From the NCBI GenBank assembly GCA_902799745.1, contig CADCBQ010000037.1, positions 1 through 58,174 on the forward strand: a DNA stretch of 58,174 nt. Reading direction: 5' to 3'. Of the stretch, positions 24,743-33,526 are shown piece after piece. The notes beneath the pieces are model-generated. The model did no database searches, had not been told where the DNA came from, and saw nothing but the letters and a program-made list of their open reading frames with translations. How positions within the stretch are numbered: the first letter of the stretch is position 1; each line of letters begins with the position of its first letter. The translations under genes and the position numbers were made by a program. Origin of the DNA: Fibrobacter succinogenes (GTDB taxonomy: Bacteria; Fibrobacterota; Fibrobacteria; Fibrobacterales; Fibrobacteraceae).

Positions 24743-25885
24743 ATGAAAAAGAACAAGAAACCCGTCATCCTCATTACCGGATACCTGGGCTCCGGCAAAA
24801 CGACACTCTTGAACAATATTCTTAAGCAAGAGAAACGAAAAGTCGCCCTCATCGTCAACGATATGGGCAGCATCAACGTCGATGCCGAAATCCTCAAGAA
24901 GAACGGGTCGAACGTAGCCGAATGTCCGATGTTCGAACTGCAAAACGGTTGCATCTGTTGCACCCTCCGCGACGAATTTATTGAACAAGTCGAAAAGATT
25001 TCTAAGTTAGATTCTATCGAAGTCGTATTCGTCGAAGCCTCCGGCATCAGCGACCCCGGCGCCGTCAGCGCAAGTTTCTTGGCCTACGAAGAAGACAACC
25101 CCGACACAAATGTCTACCTGACCTCCATCGTGACCGTCGTCGATGCCGACCGCATCTACCGCGAATTTCTCAGCGACCTGAAACACAAAAAAGAACAGCG
25201 CGACTCTCTCGCCGACCAATACGATCTTTCGCAAGAAGAAATTTCCACCCTGATTGTAGACCAGATTGAATTCTGCAACTTTATCGTTCTGAACAAGTGT
25301 GACTTGCTCAGCGAAGCCCAACTCAAAGAAGTTGAATCTATCGTACGCGATTTCCAGCCCCGCGCACCGATTATCCACTCGGTAAACGGCGACATTGACA
25401 TTGATAAAATCATGACGACCAAGCCCTTTAACTATGGTCAAATCGAATCGTCCTCGGCAATTCAAAAAGCCACCGCAAGCTTGCTGCAATCCAGCCGCCG
25501 ACGCGACAGCTGCGTAGACGAATACGGAATATCATCCTTCGTGTTCGAAACCAGGCAACCATTCAACAGAACCCGTTTCATGGATTTCGTCAACAACAGC
25601 TTCCCCACAGAACTGATTCGTTCCAAAGGTTACATCTGGTTCTCGGACGCGAGCAAAGATGTACAACTGTTCGAACAGGCCGGCAGGAATTCATCGGTCA
25701 TGCCCGTATCCTATTGGATAGACGCCCTGCGCGAAGACCAAAAGCAAGCGTACCTTGACGAAAATCCCGAAGTCAGAGAAAACTGGGATTCCCGCTATGG
25801 AGACCGCGAAAACCAGGTCGTTTTCATAGGCAAGGGTTACAATAAGGAATTCATACGAAAGGAACTCGAAAAATGCCTTGACTAG
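24743..25885 (+). CDS. COG0523 (CobW/G3E) metal-chaperone GTPase
   Basis: 380-residue G3E GTPase thought in zinc loci to deliver zinc to enzymes under scarcity. Walker A GYLGSGKTT (13-21), the metal site GCICC (69-73), Walker B region VVFVEASGISDP, and base-recognition NKCD are present. The C-terminal CobW_C domain starts near FVFETRQPFNRTRFMDF. AAGGAG lies 7 nt before ATG 24743; the longer frame from 24710 overlaps the receptor. It sits at the end of the zinc block, 26 nt after the receptor gene, which argues for the zinc subgroup rather than cobalamin or nitrile hydratase types. Confidence 0.9.
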   Translation: MKKNKKPVILITGYLGSGKTTLLNNILKQEKRKVALIVNDMGSINVDAEILKKNGSNVAECPMFELQNGCICCTLRDEFIEQVEKISKLDSIEVVFVEASGISDPGAVSASFLAYEEDNPDTNVYLTSIVTVVDADRIYREFLSDLKHKKEQRDSLADQYDLSQEEISTLIVDQIEFCNFIVLNKCDLLSEAQLKEVESIVRDFQPRAPIIHSVNGDIDIDKIMTTKPFNYGQIESSSAIQKATASLLQSSRRRDSCVDEYGISSFVFETRQPFNRTRFMDFVNNSFPTELIRSKGYIWFSDASKDVQLFEQAGRNSSVMPVSYWIDALREDQKQAYLDENPEVRENWDSRYGDRENQVVFIGKGYNKEFIRKELEKCLD

Positions 25886-25901
25886 CCACAGGTTCTTTTT
25901 C

Positions 25902-25937
25902 TATATTTATGCATAAAACTAAATAAATGCATAAAAC
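25902..25937 (+). promoter_or_regulatory. TATATTTA element and ATGCAT repeats before metH
   Basis: TATATTTA (25902-25909) resembles the -7 element seen at other starts. It overlaps the palindrome TTTATGCATAAA (25906-25917), and the 11-mer ATGCATAAAAC occurs at 25909-25919 and again at 25927-25937, 18 bp apart. The arrangement could be a regulator site for methionine genes; no riboswitch is visible in the short leader. Confidence 0.45.
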
Positions 25938-25959
25938 GTAAAATACGGCGGTTCGTGCC

Positions 25960-28900
25960 ATGGATAAGAAAATGACTCTACGCGAAGCTTTTGAAAGCAA
26001 GATGATGCTGCTCGATGGCGGCATGGGTTCTGTCATTCAGACTTACGGCATCAAGGGCGCGAACAACGACATGCTCTCCATCGAAAAGCCGGATATCATT
26101 CTTGATATCCAGCGCCGTTACGTGGATGCGGGCGTGGACTGTCTGACGACGAATACGTTCTCGAGCCAACGCGTCAGCCAGCACGAATACCACCAGGAAC
26201 ACCGCATTGCCGAAATGAACCGCGCCGCCGTGAAAATTGCGAAGCAGGCCGCGGCAGAGGCCATGGAAAAGTACGGTCGCCAGGTGAGACGCCTACCTGG
26301 AACAGATTCAGGTGCTAATCGAAGAAGACGTCGATGCCATTCTGATTGAAACGATTTTTGATACGCTGAACGCGAAGGCTGCCGCCAGTGCATTCACTAA
26401 GGTGATGGAAGCGCGCGCCGCTAAAGCCGGTGACAAGGCTGCCGACCTCAAGCCTGTGGAAGTCATGTTCTCCATGACGGTGAGCGACGCCTCGGGTCGT
26501 ACGCTTTCGGGCCAGACAGTCGAAGCATTCGCCGTGAGCGTGATGCACATGCACCCGCTTTCCATCGGTTTGAACTGCGGCCTCGGTGCCGACGGCATGG
26601 TGCCGTACCTGCGCCGCATGGGCAAGGTCGCGCCCTGCTACATTAGCTGCCACCCGAATGCGGGTCTCCCGAACCAGTTCGGCGGTTACGACGACACGCC
26701 CGAAGACATGGTGCGACTCATGGGCGTTTACCTGGACGACAAGCTGGTGAACATGATTGGCGGTTGCTGCGGTACCACACCGGAACACATCGCCGCCATG
26801 CGCAAGATGCTCGACGCTCTGCCGGCCGATTACGAACGCCGCAAGCCCGCCCCTAAGTATGCAACGAGCCCGCTGCTTCGCCTCGCCGGTTTGGAACCGC
26901 TGTTCAAGGAACAGGTGCGCCCGAGTAACGGTGCTGATAGCTGCAACGCCGAAGATTTTGTGAAGGTGGGCGAACGCTGCAACGTGGCAGGCTCCAAGAA
27001 GTTCCTCCGCCTCATCAACGAAAAGAATTACGAAGAAGCGCTCGACATCGCGCGCAAGCAAGTCGAAGACGGCGCCGATGTGATCGACGTGAACATGGAC
27101 GACGGCCTGTTGGATGCAACCGCCGAAATGCAGACCTTCTTGAACCTGCTCGCATCGGACCCGGCTATCAGCCGCGTGCCCATCATGGTGGACTCTTCCC
27201 GTTTCGAAGTGATTGAAGCGGGCCTCAAGTGCGCCCAGGGCAAGTGCATTGTGAACTCCATCTCCTTGAAGATGGGCGAAAAAGCATTTATCGAACATGC
27301 GCTAACTATCAAGCGCCTCGGTGGCGCCGTCATCGTGATGCTCTTCGACGAAGAAGGTCAAGCTACCAACTACGAGCGCCGCGTACAGCTTGCCGCCCGC
27401 GCTTACGACATCATGGTCAAAAAGCTCGGCTTCGACCCCTCCGACATCATTTACGATCCGAACGTTTTGACAGTCGCTACGGGCATGGCAGAACACAATG
27501 CCTACGCCATTGACTTTATCCGCGCGGTCCGCTGGATTATGGACAACCTGCCCGGCGTGCGCATTTCAGGCGGTCTTTCGAACCTTTCTTTCGCTTTCCG
27601 TGGCAATAACTACCTGCGCGAAGCGATGCACACCACGTTCCTGCATTACGCGATTCCGAACGGCATGGGCATGGCCATCATGAACCCGAGCGCAATTATC
27701 GAATACAAGACGATTCCGCTGGAACTCCGCATGGCGATTACCGAAGTCATCTACAACACGGAACCGGACGCCAGCGAAGCGCTCATCGAAATTGCAAGCC
27801 GCATGACTGCGGCCGCCGCTGCCGCAAAAGAAGCAGGCACCAAGTACGACCCGAAGGCGATTTTTGCCATGAGCACGGGCGCAAGCAGCTCTTCTGACGA
27901 CAGCGCCAACGCCGCCGCTGACGCCAAGCCCACCACACCCGAAGAACGTTTGCAAGAAGCGCTCCTCAAAGGAACTTCCACATCACTTCAGCCCGACCTG
28001 ATGGAACTCATCAACCGTGGCGATAGCCCCGTGGGAATTATTTCTGGTCCGCTCATGGACGGCATGAACGAAGTCGGCCGCCGTTTTGGCGAAGGCAAGA
28101 TGTTCTTGCCGCAGGTGGTAAAAACCGCTCGCACCATGAAGAAGGCCGTGGAAATTTTGCAGCCCTACATCGAGGCGGGCAAAGACGCGAACGCTTCGAG
28201 CCGCGGCAAAATCGTGATCGCCACCGTCAAAGGCGACGTGCACGATATCGGCAAGAACATCGTCTCCGTGATTATGGCCTGTAACGGCTACGAGATGGTG
28301 GACCTCGGCGTGATGGTTCCCGAAGATGTCATCGTGAAGGCCGTCATCGAAAACAAGGCCGACATCTTGAGCCTCTCCGGACTGATTACGCCGTCGCTCG
28401 AAGAAATGTGCACTGTGGCAAAGGCCATGCAGGATGCAGGACAGCGCATTCCGATTATCGTCGGCGGCGCAACAACCTCGCCCACGCATACAGCCGTAAA
28501 GATTGCCCCGTGCTACGACGGCCCCGTATTCCACGTGCGCGACGCCGCGAGCAACCCGGGCCTCGCCCAGAAACTTTTGGATCCGGCAACTAGCGAGACT
28601 ACGATTCGCGAAAACCGTGAAGAACAGCAGCGCATCCGCGACAAGCAAAACGGCATCCAGACCGAAGCCGCAAGCGCCATGGCCGCAGCCGAAAAGACTC
28701 CCGAAGAACGCCGCTATCAATGCGACTGGAGCAAGTACCAGCCTGTGGAACCGCCGTTCATGGGCGAAAGCAAGCTCCCGCCGATTCCGCTCGAAAAAGT
28801 CATCCCGCTTATCAGCTGGGAATACTTCTTCTTCACTTGGAAAATCAAGCCCGAAGAGGAAGAAGCCAAGAAGCTCAAGGCCGATGCCGAAGCACTCATC

Positions 28901-29427
28901 AAGTCGCTCACAAAGCCCGAGTATGCACTGCGTGCCGTGCAGGCGTTCTACCCTGCAGCCGGTACGGAAAAGTCGGTTATCTTTAACACGGGCCGTACCG
29001 GCACCGACTCCGACCTTGTCGAAGTCGCCACGGCACGCCAGCAGAACCCGGAAGGCACTTGCCTCGCCCTCTGCGACTACGTTGCCCCCGCTAATGCGAA
29101 CACCGCAAGCGTCTTCGCCGCTCCCGCCGGTAAAGATGTATTCCGCGACATCGTGGGCGCCTTCGCCGTCACCGTAAGCGACGCCTTCGTCAAGCGCCTC
29201 GAAAAGCTGAAAGCCGAACAGGGCGGCAGCGACTACGACGTTCTCTTGATGCAGACTGTCGCCGACCGCCTGGCCGAAGCAAGGAAATTTTCAACGTCGC
29301 GAAACTCATCGACTTCAGCAGCGTAGGCATCAGCCTCACCGAAAACGGCGCCATGTACCCGCAGGCCTCCGTAAGCGGCCTCTACATCAGCCACCCCGAA
29401 ATCGACTACTTCCACGTGAAGGTGTAA
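25960..29427 (+). pseudogene. metH: Cobalamin-dependent methionine synthase, broken by two deletions
   Basis: MetH remethylates homocysteine using methylcobalamin. Three pieces in three frames can be followed. Residues of the homocysteine domain start at 25960 (LLDGGMGSVIQTYGIKG) and run to about 26284. A second piece runs from about 26288 (DAYLEQIQVL) to about 29281 and holds the zinc cysteines (GGCCGTTPEHI), pterin domain, cobalamin motif GDVHDIGKNI and most of the activation domain. A third piece (EIFNVAKLIDFSS to DYFHVKV) ends at 29427. Compared with E. coli MetH, about 35 residues (the GPTNRT region) are missing at the first junction and about 50, including the RxxxGYP SAM-binding motif, at the second; both also shift frame. 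Either a true pseudogene or an assembly error. Confidence 0.85.
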
Positions 29428-29452
29428 GAAAAATACGCATTTTACCTTATCC

Positions 29453-29474
29453 AATCCGCACTCGGTTGCGGATT
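29453..29474 (+). terminator. Intrinsic terminator after metH
   Basis: Perfect 8-bp stem AATCCGCA / TGCGGATT with a 6-nt loop, followed by only a short T-run (TTCTC). It lies 25 nt after the metH stop. Confidence 0.6.
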
Positions 29475-29570
29475 TCTCAACATAAATGAGCTCAAACACC
29501 CCCGGCGACACAGCCGCTTTTTCAAAAAAGAGATTATTTTAAAGGCAGGTTGTTTAAAAAGGGTTGTTTT

Positions 29571-31351
29571 ATGAAAAAACTTTTAGCCGCAATTACCGTC
29601 ACGGGTTTCGCGACCGTATCTACCGCCGCCATAGACATCACCGTCGACACGCAAAAAGGTATCAAGAAAATTTCACAGTACCTGTACGGGCGCAACATTG
29701 ATAAAATCAGCGATGGCGACCCCGAAGTGAATGAAGAAGAAACCGCTTTCATCAACCAGATGCTCGAAGCGGGCGTGCATATGCTGCGTGCAAACAACGG
29801 CAACAACGCCACGCGCTACAACTGGCGTCACAAAATGACCGTTCACCCCGACTGGTACAACAACGTTTACTCTCACGACTGGGCGATTACCGCACAAAAA
29901 GTCCTTGACAAAATGCCGGGTATCGACGCCATGTACGCCTTCCAGCTCACCGGTTTCGCCGCAAGCTCCACCGACTACAACTTTGGCGACTGGAACTGGA
30001 AACAAGAGCACGGATTCTACGCGACCTCGACACTCGACCTTGCAGGTGGCGGCGAAGTAGATGAAGACGGCAAGACACTCGTAAAGGCTGGCGACTACAA
30101 ACTCTACAATATGGAATGGCCCGCCGACTCCACCGTCGCCATCATCCCGTACTGGCGTGACGAACTCAAGTTCGACATGAGCCGCTTTAAATACTGGAGC
30201 ATGGACAACGAAATGGAAATCTGGCGCGGGATCTACCTGTCACCGGAGATTTTCTTGTAGAACACTATATCGATGTCGCCAAGAAAGCTCGCACGCAATG
30301 GAAAGATATCAAGCTCACCGGCCCCGTTGCCGCAAACGAATGGCAATGGTGTTCCGTCGCCTCGTATAACGAACAGGACCGCCCCAAAGGCCCCGATCGC
30401 AATTACTGCTGGCTCGAATACTTTATCATGAAGGTCGCCGAAGAGCAAAAGAAATCGAGCGTGCGTCTGCTCGATGTTCTAGATATTCACTGGTACCCGA
30501 GCGAAAAGGATTACGAATCGCGCATGAACTGGCACCGCGTACTGTTCGACACCACCTACAACTACTCCGGCGCAAACGGAATCAAGATGGTAAACGGCGG
30601 CTGGGACAACAACAACCAAAAGGAATACATCTTCAAGCGTATTAACGACTGGCTCGACAAATACTTCGGCAAGGATCACGGCATCACGCTCGGCATTACC
30701 GAAACAAGCCTCATCGACGAAGACGACCCCATGGTCACAGCCCTCACCTACGCCTCGTTCATCGGCACCATGCAAGACAACGGCGTCGAAATATTCACCC
30801 CGTGGACATGGGGCGACGGCATGTACGAAACGGTGCACCTATTCAGCCGCTACGGCCATCCGAACCGCGTGCAGTCCACCTCCAGCAATGACTCGCTGAT
30901 GTCCGCATACAGCTCCATCAGCAACAAGGGCGATTCTCTCACGATCATCTTCGTGAACCGCGCCGAAAAGGACGCCCAAGACGTGGACCTCGATCTTGCG
31001 AACTTCGCCTCCGACGGGACAGTCAAAACACTCACCTTGCAAAATCTCCAGGGCGAAACATTCATTTCACACACAAGCAACGCGTTGAAAGAAAACGTGG
31101 TAGATGCAAATCCGCAGGGCGGAACCACCTCTGCGGCTGGCTACAGCATTAACAGTTTCAAGATGACGCTACCTGCCAAATCCATCACCGCAATCTTGCT
31201 CACCACCGACATCCCGAAAGTCGTTGACGCCATCAAGCCCAAGACCACGATCCGAACCGCACCAAAATACGGGGCAACAAGCCGCTTCGATACAAAAGGA
31301 CGTAACGTAACCCACACCCGCACAAGCCCCGGCTACTACATTCTGCGATAA
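29571..31351 (+). pseudogene. GH44-like secreted endoglucanase/xyloglucanase, frameshifted
   Basis: Secreted clan GH-A glycosidase. The first frame runs from ATG 29571 (AAGGG 7 nt upstream) with a signal peptide (LLAAITVTGFATVSTAA), ISQYLYGRNI, MLRANNGNNATRYNWR and YWSMDNEMEIWRG, where NE is the likely acid/base; it stops at 30260. The correct continuation is in another frame from about 30230 (LPVTGDFLVEHYIDVAKK) with LTGPVAANEWQW, the nucleophile region GITETS and TPWTWGDG, to stop 31351. A few residues after EIWRG seem lost at 30225-30232. GH44 is the best match by motif; the family is less certain than the frameshift. No CBM or FPm-1 is present, only a short tail ending GYYILR. It may be intact in the real genome if the indel is an assembly error. 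Confidence 0.7.
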
Positions 31352-31363
31352 TTTTTATATATT

Positions 31364-31390
31364 CCCTTTAAGTGCATACAACTTAAAGGG
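31364..31390 (+). terminator. Hairpin ending the GH44-like gene and covering the next ribosome site
   Basis: Perfect 10-bp arms CCCTTTAAGT / ACTTAAAGGG with a 7-nt loop, followed by TTTTATATG. The 3' arm contains AAAGGG, the ribosome site of the DUF975 gene (ATG 31397). It could terminate upstream transcription or mask translation of the next gene. A TATATATT just before it (31356-31363) may be the promoter of that gene. Confidence 0.6.
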
Positions 31391-31396
31391 TTTTAT

Positions 31397-32170
31397 ATGG
31401 AAAACAAAGAAGAGATTCAGGTCGAAGAAAACCAAGCAGAAGTTTTCGAAGGCCGCGAAGAAGCAATGGCCGCATCCGCTGCAGAAATCAGAGCCTACGC
31501 CCGCGAGGCCTTGAACGGCAAGTGGGGTTATGGTATCATCGTCTGGCTCTTGGCGATGCTAATCAACACCCTCGTTTCCCTGCCAGAATATCTCGTAGAC
31601 GACGGAAATACTTTCGGCGACATTTGGAGCTTTATTTCATCAGCCGTTAGTTGGTGCATGTGGTTTGGCGTCATGGCATGTTTCCTCGACATCGCTCGAA
31701 AAGCACACCTATCCTATAAACGACTTTTCACAGGTTTTCGCAGTCTCAAATTCTTTTTCAAGTTTGTCATTACAGAGGTATTACAGTTTATATTCCTTAT
31801 CTGCTGGTACCTTCTCCTTATTGTTCCCGGCATCATCAAGTATTATTCTTACGCCATGACCGAATTCATCCTCCTGGACCATCCGGAATACGGCCCCCTG
31901 CAGGCAATCACTGAAAGTAAAAAGATGATGTACGGTCATCGCATGCGCCTATTCATTCTCGGTCTTTCGTTTATCGGCTGGTTTTTCCTCTGCATCATCA
32001 CACTCGGCATCGCCTCTTTATGGGTTGTCCCCTACTATGGCACGGCTAGAGCCAAGTTCTACATAGATCTCAAGGCAGAATACGAAAAGAAGCTCGCCGC
32101 CACGCCCATTCAAGAAACAGTTCCCGCTGAACCCGTTGAAGAAGAAAAAGGATTCGAAGTCGAGGAATAA
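31397..32170 (+). CDS. DUF975-family integral membrane protein
   Basis: 257 residues. An acidic N-terminal extension (about 1-25) precedes a typical DUF975 core: EIRAYAREALNGKWGYGIIVWLLAMLINTL, FLDIARKAHLSYKRLFTGF, VPGIIKYYSYAMTEFILLDHP and ITESKKMMYGHRMRLFILGLSFIGW, with about five membrane segments. It ends in an acidic tail (EPVEEEKGFEVEE). Family function is unknown; the conserved ESKKMM loop is the diagnostic signature. Ribosome site AAAGGG lies inside the hairpin at 31364-31390, which suggests control of initiation. Confidence 0.85.
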   Translation: MENKEEIQVEENQAEVFEGREEAMAASAAEIRAYAREALNGKWGYGIIVWLLAMLINTLVSLPEYLVDDGNTFGDIWSFISSAVSWCMWFGVMACFLDIARKAHLSYKRLFTGFRSLKFFFKFVITEVLQFIFLICWYLLLIVPGIIKYYSYAMTEFILLDHPEYGPLQAITESKKMMYGHRMRLFILGLSFIGWFFLCIITLGIASLWVVPYYGTARAKFYIDLKAEYEKKLAATPIQETVPAEPVEEEKGFEVEE

Positions 32171-32203
32171 GCCACGGCCCGTTCTCGTAAACATCGCGCT
32201 CCT

Positions 32204-32614
32204 ATGAACCGCTCGCAAATGATGCAGGCGGTCCATTCCGAGAACACAAAGCCAGAAGTTCTCGTGAGGCGCGCCCTGTTCAAGGCGGGATTTCGCTACA
32301 GGTTACACCGGCGCGATTTGCCGGGATCGCCTGACATGTTCATTCTCAAGTACAACGCGGTCGTATTCATTAACGGCTGTTTTTGGCACCAACATGGCTG
32401 CAAATTCACAAGCCGCCCAAAAAGCAACCCTGAATTCTGGAACGAAAAATTCGCGAACAACATCGTGCGCGACATCAAGACAAATTGGAATCTTTCGCTC
32501 CTGGGTTATCGCGTCGCCACCGTGTGGGAATGTTCCATCAAGAGCGACTTTGACCGCACCATAGAAAGACTCGCCGCCTTTATTCAAAGCGACGAGGAAT
32601 CTATAGAAATCTAA
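32204..32614 (+). CDS. vsr: Very short patch repair endonuclease Vsr
   Basis: 136-residue T/G-mismatch nicking endonuclease. MNRSQMMQAVHSENTKPEVLVRRALFKAGFRYRLH begins the fold. The catalytic region includes DLPGSPDMFILKYNAVVFINGCFWHQHGCKF, with the catalytic Asp in SPDM and the metal-binding histidines and cysteine in CFWHQHGC. FWNEKFANNIVRDIKTNWNLSLLGYRVATVWEC completes it. Vsr usually accompanies a Dcm-like C5 methyltransferase; none is in the window. It starts 33 nt after the DUF975 stop without a clear ribosome site. Confidence 0.93.
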   Translation: MNRSQMMQAVHSENTKPEVLVRRALFKAGFRYRLHRRDLPGSPDMFILKYNAVVFINGCFWHQHGCKFTSRPKSNPEFWNEKFANNIVRDIKTNWNLSLLGYRVATVWECSIKSDFDRTIERLAAFIQSDEESIEI

Positions 32615-32622
32615 AGAGAGAA

Positions 32623-33513
32623 TTACTTTTCAACCACAATCAATTCAGGCTCGCCACGATCCGGAAGCGGCTTGAATATTTTCACGTTCGTCTGAACCGC
32701 GGGACCGCCAAAGGCCTTCATTTCGCAAACGAAAAGGTAATTCATGCCGGCCACCACCTGCGTCGATACGCTGAGCGGCTTGAGTCCGAGGTAAGCATAA
32801 TCCTTGGTCGCTGCGGTAAACACAGCAGAATCTTCGGCATTGAGCGGGCGCTGTTCCGAGAAACCTCCCATCAGCATTTCTTCGGTCTTGCCGGTTTCCA
32901 GATTGCCAAAGAAAGCTTCGACTTCGCTAGCGGCAACTTCAGCGCCATTTTCAGCAGTAATACGCTTATTTGAAATTCCATAGGCAAGTGTCACATTGGC
33001 ATTCGGTTCGAGCGTCTTGAGTTCTTCGGCAGAAGCCTTACGGCCACCGCTACCATATGTACAGAACGGAACCACCACCTTGCCGCTCAAATCGTTCGAA
33101 TCAAGGAAGGTGTAAATGGGCGGAGTAAAAGTTCCAAACATAATCGGGTAGCCCAGGTAAACCGTGTCGTACTTGTCCAATTCAACCTTCGCATTTTCAA
33201 GGGCGGGCCACTGTTTGCTATCACGCTGCGCCTTCACCACGGCAATGGTGCTGTCGTAAGTCGAAGGATAAGCAGTCACCAGCTTTAATTCCACGGCATC
33301 GGCGTTCTTTGCTTTCTGGAAAATTTCAGCGAGTTTCTTGGTTGCCCCGTTCTGCGAAAAGTACACCACCACCGACTTGGTAGCGGGCGCCACCACTTCG
33401 GCAGGTTCCGCTTTGGGCTCCGGTTTGGATTCCTTCTCGTTGCAGGCGGTAAACACCATCGAGGCCGCCAATACAGACATGGCAGCAACAGTCAATCTGA
33501 AATTATGGAACAT
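32623..33513 (-). CDS. Flavodoxin-domain lipoprotein
   Basis: 296 residues with lipobox VFTAC (cysteine 24). About 46-210 is a flavodoxin_4-type FMN-binding domain: SVVVYFSQNGATKKLAEIF at the phosphate loop, DTVYLGYPIMFGTFTPPIYTFLDSNDLSGKVVVPFCTYGSGG in the middle. About 215-296 is an additional domain (DSAVFTAATKDYAYLGLKPLSVSTQVVAGMNYLFVCEMKAFGG) resembling cystatin-like modules. An extracytoplasmic redox role is likely; the partner is unknown. It lies 13 nt after the HD-GYP gene on the same strand, so the two probably form an operon. Confidence 0.82.
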   Translation of the reverse strand: MFHNFRLTVAAMSVLAASMVFTACNEKESKPEPKAEPAEVVAPATKSVVVYFSQNGATKKLAEIFQKAKNADAVELKLVTAYPSTYDSTIAVVKAQRDSKQWPALENAKVELDKYDTVYLGYPIMFGTFTPPIYTFLDSNDLSGKVVVPFCTYGSGGRKASAEELKTLEPNANVTLAYGISNKRITAENGAEVAASEVEAFFGNLETGKTEEMLMGGFSEQRPLNAEDSAVFTAATKDYAYLGLKPLSVSTQVVAGMNYLFVCEMKAFGGPAVQTNVKIFKPLPDRGEPELIVVEK

Positions 33514-33526
33514 TGTGTTCTCCTAT

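Noticed and set aside
26281..26312. Programmed frameshift in metH
   Set aside because: Conserved residues (the GPTNRT region) are missing at the junction, which a programmed shift would not cause; a deletion explains it better.
29466..29480. TTGCGGATTTCTCAA before the GH44-like gene as an eighth copy of the shared palindrome
   Set aside because: The half-site lacks GAC, the bases belong to the metH terminator stem, and the distance to the nearest TATTTTA does not match well.
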